A stretch of 64,000 nt of DNA from an uncultured Collinsella sp. (GTDB lineage: Bacteria; Actinomycetota; Coriobacteriia; Coriobacteriales; Coriobacteriaceae). The stretch covers positions 7,084-71,083 of the forward strand of contig CATXJW010000008.1 of NCBI GenBank assembly GCA_958370325.1, given 5' to 3'. Positions 7,783-15,842 of the stretch are shown here, in pieces. Position numbers and translations under genes: made by a program. How positions within the stretch are numbered: the first letter of the stretch is position 1; each line of letters begins with the position of its first letter. The notes under the pieces are model-generated. The model ran no database searches. It was not told the origin of the DNA and saw only the letters and a list, made by a program, of their open reading frames with translations.

Positions 7783-8442
7783 TTAGGGCTCCCAGGGGCA
7801 GGGAGCTTCGATGTGGATGTGCTCGCCGGTTACGGGATGCGTGAAGGACACGCTGTGGGCGTGGAGCATCAGGCCGCAGGGGCGCGGCGTGCCGTACAGG
7901 TCGTCGCCAACCAGGGGATGGCGCTCGCTTGCCAGGTGCACGCGGATCTGGTGTTTGCGGCCGGTGAGCAACTCGACATCAATATATGAACGCGCGGGCA
8001 GGCCTCGACGGCTCTTAAGGCGCTTGAGCACCTTCACGCGCGTTTGAGACGGCTTGCCGCTGGCGCCGACGCGCATCTTGCGGCTGTCGTGGCGGTCGCG
8101 GGCGATGGGCTTGTCGATGAGCTTCTCGTTCCAGTCGATCTTGCCCTCGGCCAGCGCCAGATAGTGCTTTTCGAAAGCGTGGTCGATGACCATCTGGTCA
8201 AAGGCGGGCTGCGTCTGCTTGTCGAGCGAGAACAACACCACGCCGGTGGTGTTGCGGTCCAGGCGGTTGAGCGGCTGCATGTCAGTCGCGGCAAAGCCGT
8301 CGCCCATCGCCAGCAGCAGGTCGCTGGCGTAGTCGGTGAGCGTGCGCTCGCCGGTGCCGTCGCCGTGGACGATCATGCCGGCAGGCTTGTCGATGGCCAT
8401 GAGCCAGGCGTCGCAGTAGAGGACTTGAGGTTCTTCGTTCAC
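7783..8442 (-). CDS. RluA-family pseudouridine synthase
   Basis: 219 aa from a GTG at 8442 with GAAAGG seven bases upstream. The catalytic motif reads LNRLDRNTTG (residues about 58-67); the aspartate that attacks the uracil is present, while the family's usual HRLD has Asn for His. GRKHQIRVHLA near residue 165 is the second RluA signature. No N-terminal S4 domain is present, so it is a short RluA/RluC-type enzyme acting on rRNA or tRNA. It starts 15 nt after the U32 gene on the same strand, forming a likely RNA-modification operon. Confidence 0.9.
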   Translation of the reverse strand: MNEEPQVLYCDAWLMAIDKPAGMIVHGDGTGERTLTDYASDLLLAMGDGFAATDMQPLNRLDRNTTGVVLFSLDKQTQPAFDQMVIDHAFEKHYLALAEGKIDWNEKLIDKPIARDRHDSRKMRVGASGKPSQTRVKVLKRLKSRRGLPARSYIDVELLTGRKHQIRVHLASERHPLVGDDLYGTPRPCGLMLHAHSVSFTHPVTGEHIHIEAPCPWEP

Positions 8443-8457
8443 GTGTAAGCCTTTCGG

Positions 8458-10950
8458 TTAGCTAATTCCCACAAACATGCAGCCCGAGGTGGCCCCGCGC
8501 AGGCGGGCGGCGGGCTTACGGCCGGCCTGCGCGGCCTCGACGGCACGACGGACGCGGGCGACGGCACGGCCCACCTCATCCGTCTCGAGCAAGGTTCCGT
8601 CGACCATAAGGCGACGCACGCCGGCGTCGAGCAGCTGTGGTACCTGCGGCGTAAGGTCGATGGGGTAGGCGTCGTACAAGCGAGAGCGGCCATGGATGTC
8701 GGTGCGCACGGGCATGACCTTGCCGTCGATATTCTTGAGCGACAGCTTGCGGGCGCGCAGGCGGCAGTTGGCGCAATCGTGGATGCAGCCATTGGCCACC
8801 TGCAGGATGCAGTGCTCGCTCGTCATAACGCGCGGGCGGCCGAACACAGTGATGCCCAGGGCTGCGGGCGCGGAGGTGCCAAGCGAGACGATCTCGTCGA
8901 GCGTTATCTCGGGCGAGAGCCAAAACGCGCCGGCTCCGCGCTCGGCAAGTGCCTCCATGCAAGGGATGTTGTGCACGGGCAGGCAAGAGCGGACCTCCGC
9001 CGTGGCGCCAACCTGGGCGGCCAGGGCAAGCTCAGAGATGTTGCCAATAGCGACCGTAGCACCGGCAACAACCCACGGGTCGACGCGTACGTGGTCAACG
9101 GCACGGCAGACCTCGTCGAGTATGGGTACGATGCCCTGCTCAAGCGCATCGGCGGGGGAGAGCTCGGCCGCATCGAGCGCGTCGGTGGTCATGTAGATGC
9201 GCGTTGCACCCTCCGCGCAGGCTGCCTCGGCAGCCTCGAGTGTGGTGACGGTGGCGCAGATCTGCGGCTCGTCGCGGTAGTGCTCGGGCATGGGGCGCGT
9301 ACATTTGTCGAGCACCGGCAGCTCGAGCGTGCGGGCGCGCTCGTCATACGGTGCCAGAATGGCTTCTTCCAGCGCCTTGCAGGCGGCGGCGCGCACCTTG
9401 TGCACAGCGGAGAAGCCCATACCGCAGCCCTCATCGAGCGCCACATCAAAGCTTGCAGCCTCAAAGGGCGAGGAACCCATGCGGCCCACGTGCTCAACCA
9501 GATCGGACGCCTCGACCGCGCGGGTCTTGGCAGCCTCGACGGTGAAGCCCGTGGCGGTGGCGGTGAGCGCGGGGTTGTCACAGCAGGTGAGTGTGACAGT
9601 AAACGGCTCGCCCAGACGCGCCACGACGGATACATCAATAGCTCGGCGGCGCAGCACGTCGCGCTTGAGCGCGGCACCGGCGGCATCGATGGCGCGCTGG
9701 CTGCGGATGACGCGTACGCGGCAGCCCCCGGGCATGCTGCGGGGCACGCGGCACTCGATGATGTCACCGGCGGCGGCATCATCGGTAGCGATAGTGGTTA
9801 GGAACTGGTCGAACTCATCGTCGTGGCGAAGTTCCAACAAGTCGCCCTTGCCCACGGGCTCAAACAGCTCAATGCGGGCGATGGCGGCGCGGCGACGACG
9901 GTCGTCAGGCTTGAGCCCGCGCACGTCGCGGTTGGCCAGACGGCTGCCCAGCACCGTGCCCACAATCTGGCCGCGGTTGTTGGAGCGCTCGTAACTCATC
10001 ATCTCGTCGCCCGAAGTGCCGTCCTGATAGGCGTGCGTAAAGTCGCGGTTAAAGCAGCGCTTGAGTTGGCGCTGGCGAGCGGCTTCCTCGTCCTTATCTA
10101 CGGCGACCCCGGCCAGCATGTCATCGATCTGATGACGGTACACATCGACGATGGAGTACACGTAATCGGGCGCCTTCATGCGGCCCTCGAGCTTGAGCGA
10201 TGCGGCGCCGGCGTCATACAGACGGCGAACGAGCTGCGAAGTGTTGGTGTCGCGCGGGCATAGAGCGCGCTCGCGTCCGGCAGGGGAGAGCGTGCGGCCG
10301 TTCTCGTCGATCAGCTCGTAAGGCAGGCGACAGGGCTGAGCGCACATGCCGCGGTTGGCCGAGCGGCCCGCCATGGCAAAACTCGACAGCAGGCACAGAC
10401 CCGAGTAGCAAAAGCAGATGGCGCCGTGGCTAAAGACCTCCAGGTCAACGTCGGGCGCGGCATTGTGAATGGCGGCGATCTCGTCGATGGAAAGCTCGCG
10501 CGAGAGGGTCACGCGGTCGGCGCCCTGCTCGCGGCACCAGATGGTCCCACGGTCATCGTGGATGTTCGCTTGGGTCGAGATATGCGTCTCGATGCCGGGC
10601 ATGGTGCGCTTGACCTCAAAGAACAGGCCCCAGTCTTGGATGATAAAGGCGTCGGCGCCCAGCGTGGAGCAGCGGTGGATGAGCTGCAGCGCATCGCTCA
10701 TCTCGGATTCTTTGATGACGATGTTGACCGTGACGTAGACGCGCGACCCGGCTAGATGCGCGGCGCGGCAGGCTTGCTCAAAGGCCTCGTCGGTAAAGTT
10801 GGTGGCCTTGCGGCGGGCGTTGAAGCTGCCCATACCGCAGTAGATGGCATCGGCGCCGGCAGCGAGTGCGGCGGCAAAGGGCTCCGGGCCTCCGGCGGGG
10901 GCCAAGAGCTCGGGTCTGCGGTTGGTGGTTCGACTGGCGATTGCGGTCAT
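8458..10950 (-). CDS. U32 family peptidase-like protein (RlhA/YegQ type), large form
   Basis: 830 aa. The start RPELLAPAGGPE and the signature EVFSHGAICFCYSGLCLLS (residues about 172-190) define family U32. The following GMCAQPCR adds cysteines of the kind that hold an Fe-S cluster in the rRNA hydroxylase RlhA. The C-terminal part resembles DUF3656/collagenase-like extensions and has another Cys cluster (CIHDCANC). Family members are annotated as peptidases, but several act in prephenate-dependent 23S rRNA C2501 hydroxylation or other hydroxylations. Co-location with a pseudouridine synthase favours RNA modification. A second, shorter U32 gene lies at 49148. Confidence 0.88.
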   Translation of the reverse strand: MTAIASRTTNRRPELLAPAGGPEPFAAALAAGADAIYCGMGSFNARRKATNFTDEAFEQACRAAHLAGSRVYVTVNIVIKESEMSDALQLIHRCSTLGADAFIIQDWGLFFEVKRTMPGIETHISTQANIHDDRGTIWCREQGADRVTLSRELSIDEIAAIHNAAPDVDLEVFSHGAICFCYSGLCLLSSFAMAGRSANRGMCAQPCRLPYELIDENGRTLSPAGRERALCPRDTNTSQLVRRLYDAGAASLKLEGRMKAPDYVYSIVDVYRHQIDDMLAGVAVDKDEEAARQRQLKRCFNRDFTHAYQDGTSGDEMMSYERSNNRGQIVGTVLGSRLANRDVRGLKPDDRRRRAAIARIELFEPVGKGDLLELRHDDEFDQFLTTIATDDAAAGDIIECRVPRSMPGGCRVRVIRSQRAIDAAGAALKRDVLRRRAIDVSVVARLGEPFTVTLTCCDNPALTATATGFTVEAAKTRAVEASDLVEHVGRMGSSPFEAASFDVALDEGCGMGFSAVHKVRAAACKALEEAILAPYDERARTLELPVLDKCTRPMPEHYRDEPQICATVTTLEAAEAACAEGATRIYMTTDALDAAELSPADALEQGIVPILDEVCRAVDHVRVDPWVVAGATVAIGNISELALAAQVGATAEVRSCLPVHNIPCMEALAERGAGAFWLSPEITLDEIVSLGTSAPAALGITVFGRPRVMTSEHCILQVANGCIHDCANCRLRARKLSLKNIDGKVMPVRTDIHGRSRLYDAYPIDLTPQVPQLLDAGVRRLMVDGTLLETDEVGRAVARVRRAVEAAQAGRKPAARLRGATSGCMFVGIS

Positions 10951-11237
10951 ATCCTGCCTTTCAAAATGCTCAGATACTCAAAAGTATAGTGGCGCCGTCG
11001 CGATGGGCGATGCCCGCAGCCCAAGCAGGACAAAGTCTTCAGGCGGGTCGTCGGTCGCGCCGTTCATCGGCCCGTACGCGCCGTTGGGCGATAAAATATT
11101 CTCGCAGTGTGATAATAATCTTGCACCGCGCAAAATCATCCCCTACTATCCCAATCAAGCGCGGTGTTCAGACCGAACTGTGCCTCCCGGTGCGAACGCC
11201 GCGCTCACGCTCTCTATTTGATCGTAAGGAGAAAAAC

Positions 11238-11615
11238 ATGAGCAAGACCGTCGTGTCTTCCGATAACGCACCCGCAGCTATCGGACCGTATTCCCCCGGT
11301 ATCCAGACCGGCAACATGGTGTTCCTGTCCGGCCAGCTGGGCATCGATCCCGCGACCGGCAAGCTGCCCGAGGGCGTCGAGGCCCAGGCCAAGCAGTCCC
11401 TCGCTAACGTCGAGGCCCTGCTGACCGCTGCCGGCGCCACGTTTGCCGATGTCGTCAAGACTACGGTCTACCTGACCGACATCGCCGACTTTGCCGCCGT
11501 GAACGAGATATATGCCTCCAAGTTCGAGGCCCCGTTCCCCGCGCGCAGCGCATTCCAGGTTGCCGCTCTTCCGGCTGGTGGTCTGGTCGAGATCGAGGTC
11601 GTCGCCGCTCTCTAA
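11238..11615 (+). CDS. ridA: RidA family enamine/imine deaminase
   Basis: 125 aa from the ATG at 11238 (AAGGAGAAAAAC upstream); the longer open frame before it is not RidA-like. It has SGQLGIDP, the substrate-binding Arg in PARSAFQVAALP and the Glu in VEIEVVAAL, which define the archetypal RidA subgroup. RidA hydrolyses reactive 2-aminoacrylate and related imines formed by PLP enzymes to keto acids and ammonia. In the same gene block dpaL encodes a PLP lyase that makes 2-aminoacrylate as an intermediate, so a protective role there is plausible. It has its own terminator. Confidence 0.95.
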   Translation: MSKTVVSSDNAPAAIGPYSPGIQTGNMVFLSGQLGIDPATGKLPEGVEAQAKQSLANVEALLTAAGATFADVVKTTVYLTDIADFAAVNEIYASKFEAPFPARSAFQVAALPAGGLVEIEVVAAL

Positions 11616-11645
11616 GGTGTTGGCAACAGCTAAACATGACATGCA

Positions 11646-11684
11646 AAAAAGACCCTGCAGCGCGTGTGAGCTGCAGGGTCTTTT
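11646..11684. terminator. Bidirectional terminator between convergent ridA and regulator genes
   Basis: AAAAGACCCTGCAG (11647-11660) pairs perfectly with CTGCAGGGTCTTTT (11671-11684) across a 10-nt loop. A/T tracts flank both sides, so it serves ridA on the plus strand and the YheO-type regulator on the minus strand. Confidence 0.9.
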
Positions 11685-11710
11685 GTCAAGCGATGCGGCA
11701 AAACGATCCG

Positions 11711-11734
11711 TTTTCCTCCGTCCTCAAGGGATCA
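11711..11734. repeat. Dispersed 24-nt motif, copy 1
   Basis: TTTTCCTCCGTCC-TCAAGGGATCA. A near-identical copy (22 of 24 bases) occurs at 33952-33975 near the other end of the non-ribosomal block. It lies just beyond the 3' end of a gene. Function unknown. Confidence 0.55.
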
Positions 11735-11739
11735 GCGGG

Positions 11740-12396
11740 TTAGCCCTCCTTGCGAACTTTTTGCAGGTAGCGGTAGACGCTGGGCTCCGAGATGCCCAGT
11801 GCGGCGGCAGCACAGGCAACGGCGCCCTTGAGCATAAATACACCGTTGCCGTTAAGGTGACGAATAACGTCCACGCGATCGGCCTGCCCAAGCGAGGCGA
11901 CATCCTGCCCGCGGCTTTCGAGCAACTCGGAAATACTGCGATCGATGAGCTCCTGTGTAGACTCCGAAAGACTTTCGACCTCGATAGACGCGGGCTCCGC
12001 CTGCCTTGGCACAGCGTCGAAGCAGGCCATGAGCTGCTGAGCCATGGCGTTGATGGAGCGTACCGTGGAAAGATCGGTGTTGACGCAGAGCATGCCGACG
12101 ATCTCGTTATCCTCGCGGATAAAGTACGTCGCCGACTCCAACGTCTTGCCACCGGCACCGCGCCCCTCGTAGCCCGTAATAAACGGCAGGTCGCGATACT
12201 TGGCGTCATGCATGATCTTGAGTGCCAGATCGGTAGCGGGACCGCCGACCTTGCGACCGCTCACGATGCCGTTGCGAATATCGACGATGGCGTGGTCGGG
12301 GTCCGAGAAATCATGCAGCACGATTTCGCTGTTTTTGCCGAGTACCTGCTCCAGGAAATCGACCATCGGCAAAAAGCGACGTACGGTCTCGTTCAC
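11740..12396 (-). CDS. YheO-type PAS-like/HTH transcriptional regulator (copy A)
   Basis: I choose the GTG at 12396, preceded by AAGGAGTTGCCC, giving 218 aa; the frame is open upstream to 12537 but with no better ribosome site. The N-terminal YheO-like PAS domain (FLEQVLGKNSEIVLHDF, then SGRKVGGPATDLALKIM) senses an unknown ligand. The C-terminal HTH is ALGISEPSVYRYLQKVRK. It is a paralogue of the regulator at 23947, with the same domain order and nearly the same length. It is divergent from the permease gene at 12749, a probable target. Confidence 0.88.
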   Translation of the reverse strand: MNETVRRFLPMVDFLEQVLGKNSEIVLHDFSDPDHAIVDIRNGIVSGRKVGGPATDLALKIMHDAKYRDLPFITGYEGRGAGGKTLESATYFIREDNEIVGMLCVNTDLSTVRSINAMAQQLMACFDAVPRQAEPASIEVESLSESTQELIDRSISELLESRGQDVASLGQADRVDVIRHLNGNGVFMLKGAVACAAAALGISEPSVYRYLQKVRKEG

Positions 12397-12634
12397 GGGC
12401 AACTCCTTGGGGTGAAATCGGAAATGTTCATAACAATTTTTTCTCATGGTAACACGCCATTCCTCATCTCGCATATCCGCAGGTACATTGCGTAATACGG
12501 ACGAGCGGTAGGAATTTGGCGGTAAACGGTCGACCAAAAGAAAAGTTAGATGTTATTTTGACCAGACACTTTCCTGACCTGCGGAAATGCTTTGTCTCAG
12601 CTCAAGAATAGTTTGATAACAAAAAATTATTATT

Positions 12635-12653
12635 GAGAATGAGAATCATCTTT
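12635..12653. promoter_or_regulatory. Fur-box-like site upstream of the permease
   Basis: GAGAATGAGAATCATCTTT matches about 15 of 19 positions of the classical GATAATGATAATCATTATC Fur consensus. Just upstream, AACAAA at 12618-12623 followed by AAA and TTATTA is a half match to the palindromes upstream of dpaL. Either could be the operator of the divergent regulator/permease region 12397-12748. Weak evidence only. Confidence 0.3.
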
Positions 12654-12748
12654 AATACGATATGCAACGAAGGCACAACCTCACCCCCGCACTGCGTCAC
12701 AATAGAGCGTTAGATGCGAAAACAACTACTTCGAGGATTGGTGGTCAA

Positions 12749-14143
12749 ATGGCCCAGGAGACGGTTACGAACGGCACTGAAGCCCTGTTCACTCGCGAAG
12801 GCATGCCGCCCGTTACGGAAATGATCCCGTGTGCCCTTCAGCACGTGCTGGCATCGTTTGCCGGCATTATTACCCCGGCGGTCATCATGGCCGGTGTCTA
12901 CGGCTTTAATAGCCAGCAGAGCACCGACATCATTCAGGTCGCGCTTATTCTTTCGGCAATCGACACGGCCCTTCAGGCCTTCGCTCCCTTCCGCCGCATC
13001 GGCGGCGGCCTGCCCATCGTCATGGGCGTTTCGTTCGCGTTCCTGCCGGCCCTGCAGGCCATGGGTGCCTCGGGCTTTAGCTTTGGTGCGCTGCTGGGCG
13101 GCGAGATTGTCGGCGGTGCCGTCGCGGTCCTCTTTGGTCTGGCCTACAGCAAGATCAAGTGGCTGTTCCCGCCCGTCGTGACCGGTACGGTCATCTTCTC
13201 CATTGGCGTCTCTCTCTATCCCACGGCCGTCAAGTATATGGCCGGCGGTATGGGTACGCCGCTGTGGGGCACCCCGCAGGCCTGGTGCGTCGCTCTTATC
13301 ACCTTCGCCGTGGTCTTTGCGCTCGCCAACTTTGGTAAGGGCACGCTCAAGCTGGGATCCGTGTTCTTTGGCATGATTGTTGGCATGATCGTCTCCATCC
13401 CCTTTGGCATGATCGACTTCTCCAGCGTCGCCACCGCTCAGGTCTTCGCCCTTCCCAAGCTCATGCCCTACGCGCTCGAGTTTGATCCCGAGGTCTGCAT
13501 TACCCTCGCCGTCGTGTTCCCCATGGTTGCCATCCAGGTTATCGGTGACGTCTCCGCCGCCTGCCTGGGCTCCATCGACCGTATGCCCACCGAGCGCGAG
13601 CTCTCCGGCGCTATCGTGTCCCAGGGCCTCACCTCTATGGTCGGCGGCCTGCTGGGCGGTCTTCCCACCAGCGCCCTTGGCCAGAACGTGGGCATCATCT
13701 GCTCCAACAAGGTCGTCAACAAGTGGGTCTTTGTGATCATCGCGGCCGTCTTTGCCATCGCCGGTCTGTTCCCGCAGCTCTCTGCCGTGCTCTCCGCCAT
13801 CCCGCAGCCCGTCATCGGCGGCGCTACCGTGGGCGTCTTTGGCACCATCACCATGAACGGCGTGCGCATGTTCACCCGCGAGGGCCTTACGCAGCGCACT
13901 ACCACCATCGTCGGTACCTCCGTCGTCTTTGGCCTGGGTATCTGGATGGCCAGCGGCTGCCTTGCCGGAGAGGGTATGCCCACCTGGGTGTCCACCGTCA
14001 TCGGCTCCAATGCCGTAACCCCCACCGCCATCATGGCCATTGTCCTTAACCTGATCCTTCCGCAGACGCCGGTCGTGGCTCAGCACATCGATGCTGCCAA
14101 GGACGCTGCCGTGGATCTGGTCTTGCCCGAGAGCAAGAAGTAA
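12749..14143 (+). CDS. NCS2 family xanthine/uracil-type permease
   Basis: 464 aa from the ATG at 12749; start MAQETVTNG. It is a polytopic membrane protein with the NCS2 features ALQHVLASFAGIITPAVIMAG at the N-terminus and the motif LGQNVGIICSNKVVNK about two thirds along, in the substrate-binding half-helix region. It would import a nucleobase (xanthine, urate or uracil) with protons. Its place directly upstream of ssnA-ygfK-xdhD favours a purine such as xanthine or urate. It is divergent from the YheO-type regulator. Confidence 0.9.
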   Translation: MAQETVTNGTEALFTREGMPPVTEMIPCALQHVLASFAGIITPAVIMAGVYGFNSQQSTDIIQVALILSAIDTALQAFAPFRRIGGGLPIVMGVSFAFLPALQAMGASGFSFGALLGGEIVGGAVAVLFGLAYSKIKWLFPPVVTGTVIFSIGVSLYPTAVKYMAGGMGTPLWGTPQAWCVALITFAVVFALANFGKGTLKLGSVFFGMIVGMIVSIPFGMIDFSSVATAQVFALPKLMPYALEFDPEVCITLAVVFPMVAIQVIGDVSAACLGSIDRMPTERELSGAIVSQGLTSMVGGLLGGLPTSALGQNVGIICSNKVVNKWVFVIIAAVFAIAGLFPQLSAVLSAIPQPVIGGATVGVFGTITMNGVRMFTREGLTQRTTTIVGTSVVFGLGIWMASGCLAGEGMPTWVSTVIGSNAVTPTAIMAIVLNLILPQTPVVAQHIDAAKDAAVDLVLPESKK

Positions 14144-14160
14144 CCAATTCGGTGCTATTC

Positions 14161-14239
14161 GTCGGCGGACGCATCGCCTCGTCCGCCGGCGCCATGCGGC
14201 GCCAAGCCGCACTTCAAAGGGTTTGTCCCTTTGGTGAAG
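14161..14239 (+). other. Structured spacer between permease and ssnA
   Basis: GTCGGCGGACG (14161-14171) pairs with CGTCCGCCGGC (14180-14190). An alternative GGCGCC-ATGC-GGCGCC overlaps it at 14188-14203. CTTCAAAGGG...CCCTTTGGTGAAG forms a third hairpin at 14212-14239. No U tract follows the first two. Mutually exclusive hairpins 100-180 nt before a start codon could be a leader, but I recognise no riboswitch class. Confidence 0.45.
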
Positions 14240-14338
14240 CGTTGACGGGAGAGGGCCCGTTTCCGGTGTAGGCCGGCGCTTCGCACTCCGCCATGTCAGA
14301 GGTGTCAAACCCCGCCTCTGATGTCGAAGGGAGCATCC

Positions 14339-15694
14339 ATGCTTCTGGTCGCTAACGGTTCCGTCTTTACCCGCAACGCTCAGGCCCCGTTCATTCCAAA
14401 CGGTGCAGTCGCCATTGACGGAGATACGATCGTCGAAGTGGGCCCCGAGTGCGAGCTCAAGGTCAAGTACCCGGATGCCGAGTACGTCGACGCCCAGGGC
14501 AACCTCATCATGCCCGGACTCATCAACTGCCACACCCACATCTACTCGGGTCTGGCCCGCGGCCTTGCGATTAAGGGCTGCAACCCCACCAACTTCTTGG
14601 AAAATCTTGAGCAGCAGTGGTGGAAGATCGACGACAACCTGACGCTCGACGGCACCAAGGCCAGCGCCTATGCCACGATTCTTGACTCCATCCGCGATGG
14701 CGTCACCACGATCTTCGATCACCATGCGAGCTTCTGCGAGATCCCGGGAAGCCTCTTTACCATTAAGGATGCAGCTCAGGAGCTGGGCATGCGTTCGTGC
14801 CTGTGCTACGAGGTCTCCGATCGCCGCGGCCAGGAAAAATGCGACCAGGCCATTGCCGAGAACGCCGAATTTGCCCAGTGGGCCGCCAAGGAGCGTCGCG
14901 ATAACGACAACCATATGATCGCCGCCATGTTTGGCGGTCACGCCACCTTTACGCTGTCGGACGAGACCATGGACAAGATGGCCGAGGCCAACAACGGCCT
15001 GACCGGCTTCCACATCCATGTGTGCGAGGGCATGAATGACGTGTGGGACTCCCGCTTCAACCGCGGTGGCATCAGCCCCGTCGAGCGCCTGCTGCAGCAC
15101 AACCTGCTGGGTCCCGACACCATGCTCGGCCACTGCATCCACGTGACACCTGCCGAGATGGACATCGTCAAGGAGTCCGGCACCTGGCTCGTCAACAACC
15201 CCGAATCCAATATGGGCAACGCCGTGGGCTGCGCTCCCGTGCTCGAGTTCTTCCGCCGCGGCATCCCCGTGTGCATGGGCACCGACGCCTACACCCACGA
15301 TATGCTCGAGAGCCTCAAGGTCTTCCTGATCATTCAGCGCCACAACGCCGCCATGCCCAACGTGGGCTGGTGCGAGGCCATGACGATGCTCTTTGAGAAC
15401 AACGCCAAGATGGCGAGCAAGTACTTCGACCGCAAACTCGGTGTGCTCGAGGCCGGCGCTGCCGCCGACGTCATCGTTATGGACTACAAGCCCTTTACGC
15501 CGCTGAGCGAGGAGAACATCGACGGCCACATGCTCTTTGGCATGATGGGCAAAAACTGCCGTACCACCATCATTAACGGCCGCGTCCTGTACAAGGATCG
15601 CGAGTTCGTTGGCATTGATGAGGACAAGATCAACGCGTGGACCATGGCTGAGTCCAAGAAGCTCTGGAGCACGCTCAACGATCGCGCCTACTAA
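14339..15694 (+). CDS. ssnA: SsnA amidohydrolase-family protein (selenium metabolism/purine cluster)
   Basis: 451 aa from the ATG at 14339 (GAAGGGAG upstream). The amidohydrolase metal site begins with NCHTHIYSG (H65, H67), with later conserved HIHVCEG, GHCIHV and the metal-binding Asp in GTDAYTHD. It belongs to the cytosine deaminase/TRZ-ATZ group. SsnA is a standard member of the ygfK-ssnA-hydA-xdhD cluster and is required for anaerobic urate breakdown in gut bacteria, presumably as a deaminase or ring hydrolase. It comes first in ssnA-ygfK-ferredoxin-xdhD. Confidence 0.92.
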   Translation: MLLVANGSVFTRNAQAPFIPNGAVAIDGDTIVEVGPECELKVKYPDAEYVDAQGNLIMPGLINCHTHIYSGLARGLAIKGCNPTNFLENLEQQWWKIDDNLTLDGTKASAYATILDSIRDGVTTIFDHHASFCEIPGSLFTIKDAAQELGMRSCLCYEVSDRRGQEKCDQAIAENAEFAQWAAKERRDNDNHMIAAMFGGHATFTLSDETMDKMAEANNGLTGFHIHVCEGMNDVWDSRFNRGGISPVERLLQHNLLGPDTMLGHCIHVTPAEMDIVKESGTWLVNNPESNMGNAVGCAPVLEFFRRGIPVCMGTDAYTHDMLESLKVFLIIQRHNAAMPNVGWCEAMTMLFENNAKMASKYFDRKLGVLEAGAAADVIVMDYKPFTPLSEENIDGHMLFGMMGKNCRTTIINGRVLYKDREFVGIDEDKINAWTMAESKKLWSTLNDRAY

Positions 15695-15710
15695 TTACAA
15701 GTAGATTCAC

Positions 15711-15742
15711 GCGCGTCGGATGTTTCGCCGCATCCGACGCGC
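15711..15742 (+). other. Perfect 12-bp hairpin between ssnA and ygfK
   Basis: GCGCGTCGGATG (15711-15722) pairs with CATCCGACGCGC (15731-15742) around an 8-nt loop. There is no poly-U. It may stabilise mRNA ends or attenuate; it sits 100 nt before the ygfK start. Confidence 0.6.
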
Positions 15743-15842
15743 ATATAGGCGGCCTCCGCGGGGTCGCCGGCGCTGTGCTAGCGCTACACCGTATTTGCGC
15801 CCGCCGCGCGGTCTCGCCGGGCGTTACAGAGAGGAGCTCATT

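Noticed and set aside
10866..11237. Long N-terminal extension of RidA
   Set aside because: The RidA fold begins at 11238 with a clear ribosome site; the upstream frame is chance and not family-like.
12540..12748. Purine or xanthine riboswitch before the permease
   Set aside because: No recognisable conserved junction of the purine riboswitch and no other class that I can match.
12710..15529. Very long open frame (about 939 codons) antisense to the permease and ssnA
   Set aside because: Composition (Gly/Asp/His/Val-rich, no domains) is typical of the antisense frame of GC-rich codons; the plus-strand genes have clear motifs and ribosome sites.
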